A DNA stretch of 64,000 bases from Tardiphaga robiniae (GTDB taxonomy: Bacteria; Pseudomonadota; Alphaproteobacteria; Rhizobiales; Xanthobacteraceae): positions 627,501 to 691,500 of the forward strand of contig NZ_LVYV01000001.1 of assembly GCF_001618955.1 (NCBI RefSeq), given 5' to 3'. This document shows positions 60,086 through 64,000 of this stretch, piece after piece; position 1 is the stretch's first letter; each line of letters begins with the position of its first letter. Made by a program: the position numbers and the translations under genes. The notes under the pieces are model-generated. The model was given only the letters and a program-made list of their open reading frames with translations, ran no database searches and was not told where the DNA came from.

Positions 60086-61083
60086 TCGATATCGCGGTCG
60101 TCTGGGCCTTCATCATCGCCTTTTCCGTCTTCGTCTATGTCGTGATGGACGGCTTCGATCTCGGCCTCGGCATGCTGTTTCCGCTGTTCCCGAAGAAGGA
60201 AGACCGTGACGTCATGATGAATTCGGTCGCTCCGGTCTGGGACGGCAACGAGACCTGGCTGGTGCTCGGCGGCGGCGGGCTGATGGCGGCGTTTCCGCTG
60301 GCCTATGCGGTGCTGATGCCGGCGCTCTATACGCCGATGATCGTGATGCTGCTCGGCCTCGTGTTTCGCGGTGTCGCCTTCGAATTTCGCTGGCGCACCA
60401 CGCGCGAGCGCAATCTGTGGGACATCGCCTTTGCCGGCGGCTCGCTGATGGCCACGCTGGCGCAGGGCGTGGCGCTCGGCGCGATCCTGCAGGGCATCAC
60501 CGTCAATGGTCGCCACTATGGCGGCGGCTGGTGGGACTGGCTGACACCGTTCAGCGTCCTGACCGGACTCGCACTGATGGCCGGCTACGGCCTGCTCGGC
60601 GCCACCTGGCTGGTGTTGAAGACCGAAGGCGCCTTGCGCGATCGGGCCTATCGTCTGAGCTGGTGGCTGCTGTTCGCCATGCTCGCCGCCATCGGTCTCG
60701 TCAGCATCGCGACGCCATTTCTGGATGCCGAATATGCGCGGCGCTGGTTCGCCTGGCCCAACATCATCCTGACGGCGCCGGTGCCGATCGCGGTTGCTGC
60801 CATCACAGCGCTCTTGATGCGAAGCCTCGCGGCCAAACAGGATTACCGGCCGTTCTTCCTGTCGCTGGCGCTGTTCGCATTGTCCTATGCCGGATTGGGC
60901 ATCAGCATGTGGCCCTATATCGTGCCGCGCAGCATCACCATCTGGCAGGCCGCGTCTCCCGACAACAGCCTGCATTTCATGAGCTACGGCGTCGCCGTGC
61001 TGGTTCCCATCATCCTCGGCTACACCGCCTGGGCCTATTACGTGTTTCGCGGCAAGGTTCGCGCCGGCGCGGGTTATCATTGA
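60082..61083 (+). CDS. cioB: Cyanide-insensitive/bd-type quinol oxidase subunit II
   Basis: 333 residues, CydB family, eight or nine helices. Typical pieces: 'VVMDGFDLGLGMLFPLFPKK', 'MMNSVAPVWDGNETWLVLGG', 'GVAFEFRWRTTRERNLWD' and 'YPIVVPRSITIWQAASPDNS'-like C-terminal region ('YIVPRSITIWQAASPDNSLH'). It is the partner of CioA, and its stop codon overlaps the DUF2474 gene's start (ATGA at 61082-61086 region). Confidence 0.93.
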   Translation: MIDIAVVWAFIIAFSVFVYVVMDGFDLGLGMLFPLFPKKEDRDVMMNSVAPVWDGNETWLVLGGGGLMAAFPLAYAVLMPALYTPMIVMLLGLVFRGVAFEFRWRTTRERNLWDIAFAGGSLMATLAQGVALGAILQGITVNGRHYGGGWWDWLTPFSVLTGLALMAGYGLLGATWLVLKTEGALRDRAYRLSWWLLFAMLAAIGLVSIATPFLDAEYARRWFAWPNIILTAPVPIAVAAITALLMRSLAAKQDYRPFFLSLALFALSYAGLGISMWPYIVPRSITIWQAASPDNSLHFMSYGVAVLVPIILGYTAWAYYVFRGKVRAGAGYH

Positions 61084-61232
61084 TGACACCTGCGTCGCAG
61101 CAAAAGCCCGGCTCTTTGGGCAAGCGCCCGCTGATACAGCGCCTGTTGTGGTTTGCTGCGCTGTGGCTGGGCGGCGTCGCCAGTGTGACCCTCGTCAGCT
61201 ACGTGCTGCGACTGTGGATCGCACCGAAATAG
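61083..61232 (+). CDS. DUF2474 small membrane subunit of the quinol oxidase
   Basis: 49 residues from ATG 61083 to TAG 61232. A polar N-terminus with 'KRPLIQRLLWFAALWLGGVA' leading into one membrane helix ending 'SYVLRLWIAPK'. Proteins of this size (DUF2474, CydX-like) follow cioAB or cydAB in many genomes and help assemble or stabilise the oxidase. It overlaps cioB's stop by one base, so coupling is certain. Too short for many gene callers. Confidence 0.8.
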   Translation: MTPASQQKPGSLGKRPLIQRLLWFAALWLGGVASVTLVSYVLRLWIAPK

Positions 61233-61392
61233 ACGCGGTGACCTTTAATCAAATCGTCATCCGCGGACGGCAAATATGCCGGCGACTCACGACGTCCGCG
61301 TGCGGACCGTCGCCATGCCCGTTGATTTCATGGTTCCCGTGATTTGGCTGGGATGATACAGAATATCGGACGCGAAACCGGAGATGCCTGCG

Positions 61393-61995
61393 ATGATCAA
61401 CATCCGCCGCCTGCTTGGCTTTCAACTCGTCGCCGCAGCCAGCCTGATGTTATCGATTACGCAAGGCCTCGCCCAGCAACCGCGTCCGGATGTCGGCGAC
61501 GAGCCCGGGCTGATTGCCGACGACTCTGTTCAGCTCGAACCGGAATTCCAGAAGCAGATGGTGCTGTATCGCACCACCGAGGCGCCGGGCACCATCATCA
61601 TAGCGACCTCCGAACGCCATCTCTATGTGGTGCAAGGCAATGGTCGCGCGCTGCGATACGGCATCGGCGTCGGCCGCGACGGCTTCCAGTGGCAGGGCCT
61701 CCTGAAAATCTCGCGCAAGGCGGAATGGCCGGACTGGACGCCGCCGCCGGAAATGATTGCGCGCCAACCCTATCTGCCGCGCTTCATGGCGGGCGGCCCG
61801 GGCAACCCGCTCGGCGCCCGGGCGCTCTATCTCGGCGCCACCGTCTATCGCATCCACGGCACCAACCGGCCCGACACCATCGGCACCGCCGTATCGTCCG
61901 GCTGCTTCCGGCTGGTCAATGCCGATGTCGCCGACCTCTATGACCGGATTCCGGTGGGCACCAAGGTCATCGTGCGGCAGAAGCCTGAAATCTGA
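61393..61995 (+). CDS. L,D-transpeptidase (YkuD family), periplasmic
   Basis: 200 residues. Signal peptide of about 28 residues ('LLGFQLVAAASLMLSITQGLA'-like; ends LAQQ). Catalytic core: 'TIIIATSERHLYVVQGNGRA', 'GVGRDGFQWQGLLKISRKAE', and the His-x(n)-Cys motif 'IHGTNRPDTIGTAVSSGCFR' with conserved Ser-Gly-Cys and Arg. This family cross-links peptidoglycan or attaches lipoprotein to it. ATG 61393 has a GGAG 9 bases upstream; ATG 61384 is an alternative. It is 160 bases after the DUF2474 gene. Confidence 0.92.
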   Translation: MINIRRLLGFQLVAAASLMLSITQGLAQQPRPDVGDEPGLIADDSVQLEPEFQKQMVLYRTTEAPGTIIIATSERHLYVVQGNGRALRYGIGVGRDGFQWQGLLKISRKAEWPDWTPPPEMIARQPYLPRFMAGGPGNPLGARALYLGATVYRIHGTNRPDTIGTAVSSGCFRLVNADVADLYDRIPVGTKVIVRQKPEI

Positions 61996-62072
61996 TCCTG
62001 GGCGTGACCGCGCAGCTCTTCGATCCAGTTTTTCTCTGACATATTTTTCTCTGACGACGGGGCGGACTTCGC

Positions 62073-63119
62073 ATGGGGATGAAGCGGACTTTCACGACCG
62101 GGCTGGCCATCGGCCTGGTGGTTGCCACTGCAGTGGCTGCGGCTGCGATCACCTATGAGCGCTACGACACCAAGACGCTGAAGCGCACCGTCAAACGTGA
62201 TGCTGTACTCTGCGGCGTCAATACCGGCCTGCCCGGTTTCTCGTCCCCGGATGCGCAAGGCACATGGACCGGCTTCGATGTCGACTTCTGCCGCGCCGTT
62301 GCCGCCGCGATCTTCAACGATCCGAAGAAGGTAACCTTCGTTCCGCTCGACGCGTCGGATCGCTTCAAGGAGCTGCAGAGCCGCAAGGTCGATATCCTGT
62401 CGCGCAACTCCACCTGGAGCATGTCGCGCGAGACCAATTACGATCTCTATTTCCCGGCCGTATCCTATTATGACGGCCAGGGCTTCATGGTGCCGAAGTC
62501 CCGCAAGATCGATTCCGCGCTGGAGCTCGATGGCAGCAAGGTCTGCGTTCAGGACGGCACCACGACCGTGCTGAACCTCGCGGACTATTTCCGCAGCAAC
62601 AACATCAAATATACCGAAGTGAAGTTTCCGAAGCTCGATGAAGTCCTCAAGGCCTATAATTCCGGCCAGTGCGACACCTTCACGGCGGATGCCTCGCAGC
62701 TCTATGCGCTGCGCCTGACCATGAGCAAGCCGGACGATCACCTGATCCTGCCCGACGTCATCTCCAAGGAGCCGCTGGCCCCCGTGGTGCGCCAGCGCGA
62801 CGACGACTGGATGATGATCGTGAAGTGGACGCTCTATGCCATGATCAATGCCGAAGAACTCGGCATCACCTCGAAGAACATCGACGAAGCCCTGAAGTCG
62901 AAGAAGCCCGACGTGATGCGTCTGGTCGGCACCGAAGGCGCCTATGGCGAAGACCTCAGCCTCTCGAAGGACTGGGCCGCCCGCATCATTCGCCATGTCG
63001 GCAATTACGGCGAAGTCTATGACCGCAATATCGGCGAAGGCTCGAAGCTGAAAATCCCGCGCGGTCTGAACCAAATCTGGAGCGCCGGCGGCATCCAATA
63101 TGCGCCGCCGATCAGGTGA
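62073..63119 (+). CDS. General L-amino-acid ABC binding protein (AapJ-like), orphan
   Basis: 348 residues, SBP family 3 of the AapJ/BztA type. One N-terminal hydrophobic signal (residues 5-25). The mature part shows 'LCGVNTGLPGFSSPDAQGTW', 'GFDVDFCRAVAAAIFNDPKK', 'DILSRNSTWSMSRETNYDL', 'VCVQDGTTTVLNLADYFRSN' and 'IIRHVGNYGEVYDRNIGEGS', all family features. In the usual aap operon aapQMP follow; here they do not, and a palindromic repeat follows directly. Either the operon is split or this is a second binding protein for a distant transporter. Confidence 0.9.
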   Translation: MGMKRTFTTGLAIGLVVATAVAAAAITYERYDTKTLKRTVKRDAVLCGVNTGLPGFSSPDAQGTWTGFDVDFCRAVAAAIFNDPKKVTFVPLDASDRFKELQSRKVDILSRNSTWSMSRETNYDLYFPAVSYYDGQGFMVPKSRKIDSALELDGSKVCVQDGTTTVLNLADYFRSNNIKYTEVKFPKLDEVLKAYNSGQCDTFTADASQLYALRLTMSKPDDHLILPDVISKEPLAPVVRQRDDDWMMIVKWTLYAMINAEELGITSKNIDEALKSKKPDVMRLVGTEGAYGEDLSLSKDWAARIIRHVGNYGEVYDRNIGEGSKLKIPRGLNQIWSAGGIQYAPPIR

Positions 63120-63120
63120 G

Positions 63121-63374
63121 GTTCTAACCTCTCCCCGCCCTTTGCGGGGAGAGGTCGACTGGCGAAGCGCAGCGTAGCCGGTCGGGTGAGGGGCATGGCA
63201 CGCGTCCACCACAAACGCAGTTCATCGGATCGCTCCGATAACTGACGCTCAAAATTTGACTGAAGTTCTTCGATCCGCTCGTTAGCGGATTGAGGCAGGC
63301 CTTGTGCCATGCCCCTCACCCGCCGCGAAGACGCGGCGACCTCACCCCGTAAAGAACGGGGAGAGGTTAAGAAC
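63121..63374. repeat. Large interspersed inverted-repeat element, copy C
   Basis: Two arms (about 63121-63202 and 63302-63374) are inverted copies: left GTTCTAACCTCTCCCCG... GGGTGAGGGGCATGGCAC, right GTGCCATGCCCCTCACCC... CGGGGAGAGGTTAAGAAC (in pieces). Each arm has its own CCCCG/CGGGG hairpin. About 100 bases of unrelated sequence lie between. Related to copies A and B. It fills the gap between the AapJ-like gene and the acyl-CoA dehydrogenase gene, both reading into it. Confidence 0.72.
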
Positions 63375-63380
63375 CCGCAC

Positions 63381-64000
63381 TCAATAATTCTTCAGCCGCG
63401 CCAGCTGATCCGCGTGGTAGTTGCTGTCCCCCAGCAATTCCTGACAGACCCGCGCACGCTTCATGAAGAAGCCGATGTCGAACTGGTCGGTCATGCCCAT
63501 GCCGCCATGCATCTGCACGCCTTCCTGCACAGCCAGCGTCGCCGTGGTGCCGGCCTTGGCCTTGGCGACGGCAATCGCGGCCGGCGCCGTCGGCGCGCCG
63601 TCGTCGATCAGCTGCAGCGCCTTCAGCACCGCCGCACGGGTCACCTCGATCTCGGTATAGAGATGCGCGGCGCGATGTTGAAGGGCCTGGAATTCACCGA
63701 TCAGTTTGCCGAACTGCTTGCGTTCCTTGAGATAGGTCACGGTGCGGCCGAACACTTCGTCTGACAGGCCGACCATTTCGGCAGCAACGGCACCGCAGCC
63801 GATATTCAGCACGCTGTCCAGCAATGCGCCGCCCTGATCGACATCGCCGAGTAAGCTATCGGCCGTGACCTCGACATTCTCGAACGTGATCCGCGCCGCA
63901 TTGTGCGAATCCACCATCGCTGTACGCTCGAGCGCGACGCCCTTAGCCTTCGGATCGACCAGAAACAGCGTAAGGCCGTCTCGCTCACCCGGCGCACCTG
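63381..64000 (-). CDS. Acyl-CoA dehydrogenase, C-terminal part (runs off right edge)
   Basis: Open to the right edge on the minus strand; about 206 codons visible including part of the beta-domain ('GLTLFLVDPKAKGVALERTA') and the C-terminal helical domain ('GCGAVAAEMVGLSDEVFGRT', 'KERKQFGKLIGEFQALQHRA'). It contains 'VQEGVQMHGGMGMTDQFDIG', the FAD-domain signature of the family, and ends 'YHADQLARLKNY'. The flavoenzyme removes two hydrogens from acyl-CoA esters. The catalytic glutamate is not evident in the visible part. Chain-length specificity cannot be told. Confidence 0.88.
   Translation of the reverse strand, partial: GAPGERDGLTLFLVDPKAKGVALERTAMVDSHNAARITFENVEVTADSLLGDVDQGGALLDSVLNIGCGAVAAEMVGLSDEVFGRTVTYLKERKQFGKLIGEFQALQHRAAHLYTEIEVTRAAVLKALQLIDDGAPTAPAAIAVAKAKAGTTATLAVQEGVQMHGGMGMTDQFDIGFFMKRARVCQELLGDSNYHADQLARLKNY

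Noticed and set aside
63017-63319. 100-codon minus-strand open frame across the palindromic repeat
   Set aside because: It lies in repeat copy C and in the end of the AapJ-like gene; translation is Arg-rich and repeat-derived.
1-64000. CRISPR arrays, phage or insertion-sequence genes, rRNA
   Set aside because: No regularly spaced short repeats, transposase, integrase or phage structural motifs, and no rRNA-like sequence were found. The only dispersed repeats are the three palindromic elements.

Overview
The window is chromosomal DNA of a GC-rich alphaproteobacterium. Gene content and style point to the Nitrobacteraceae (Bradyrhizobium, Rhodopseudomonas or Afipia type): LivKHMGF and Dpp importers, a DUF992 protein, a DUF2778 protein, a CioAB oxidase, an Arg-rich twin-arginine small protein, EcfG-type promoters and interspersed palindromic repeats. 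The taxonomic placement is an inference from gene content, not from a database search. No phage, insertion sequence, CRISPR array or rRNA was seen. One tRNA-Ser(GGA) is present.

Layout. (1) 1-3013, minus strand: an Mrp-type cation/proton antiporter operon (E-F-G-B-C-D), in which the B subunit is fused to a DUF4040 domain normally found at the end of MrpA. (2) 3143-24108: a stress and energy island. It holds an outer-membrane barrel with a small secreted protein, arginine deiminase with its exchanger (arcD-arcA, no arcB or arcC), an RND pump with its adaptor, a sensorless histidine kinase with two NarL/FixJ-type response regulators, an AI-2E family permease, a second ArcD-like exchanger, several small membrane or secreted proteins, a membrane metallophosphoesterase, HdeD and a DUF1269 protein. 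(3) 24285-32251: a branched-chain-type ABC importer operon (livKHMGF plus a carboxymuconolactone decarboxylase homologue), divergent from a GntR/FCD regulator, a beta-hydroxyacid dehydrogenase and an alpha/beta hydrolase. Two perfect inverted repeats lie in the divergent promoter. (4) 32263-33850: a 55-residue protein, a DUF2778 protein and the tRNA. (5) 34075-38024: trehalose genes otsA and MFS-otsB; both transcription units have a GGAAC-N16-(C/G)GTT promoter of the EcfG general-stress type.

(6) 38200-46673: one eight-gene minus-strand operon, dppA-B-C-DF, atzG/hpxX, atzE/hpxY, hpxZ, gntR, which probably imports and hydrolyses a ureido or amide compound. Two palindromic repeat elements sit inside it. 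(7) 46994-51268: TonB-dependent receptor, exbB, exbD, tonB behind a Fur-like operator, then an orphan ugpB-like binding protein. (8) 52938-58331: membrane kinase, cytoplasmic receiver-kinase hybrid, OmpR-type regulator, then an ECF sigma factor with no anti-sigma gene beside it. (9) 58670-61232: cyanide-insensitive quinol oxidase cioA-cioB plus a 49-residue DUF2474 subunit. (10) 61393-64000: L,D-transpeptidase, AapJ-like binding protein, a large palindromic repeat and the C-terminal part of an acyl-CoA dehydrogenase that runs off the right edge.

The strongest leads are regulatory and architectural: the paired EcfG-type promoters on the trehalose genes, a pair of paralogous small secreted proteins in the stress island, CCCTA-rich promoter motifs shared by genes around the two response regulators, the AtzG/AtzE/HpxZ-plus-Dpp operon with a very short gene at its centre, and the MrpA/MrpB domain rearrangement. 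No completely new defence or mobile system was found.
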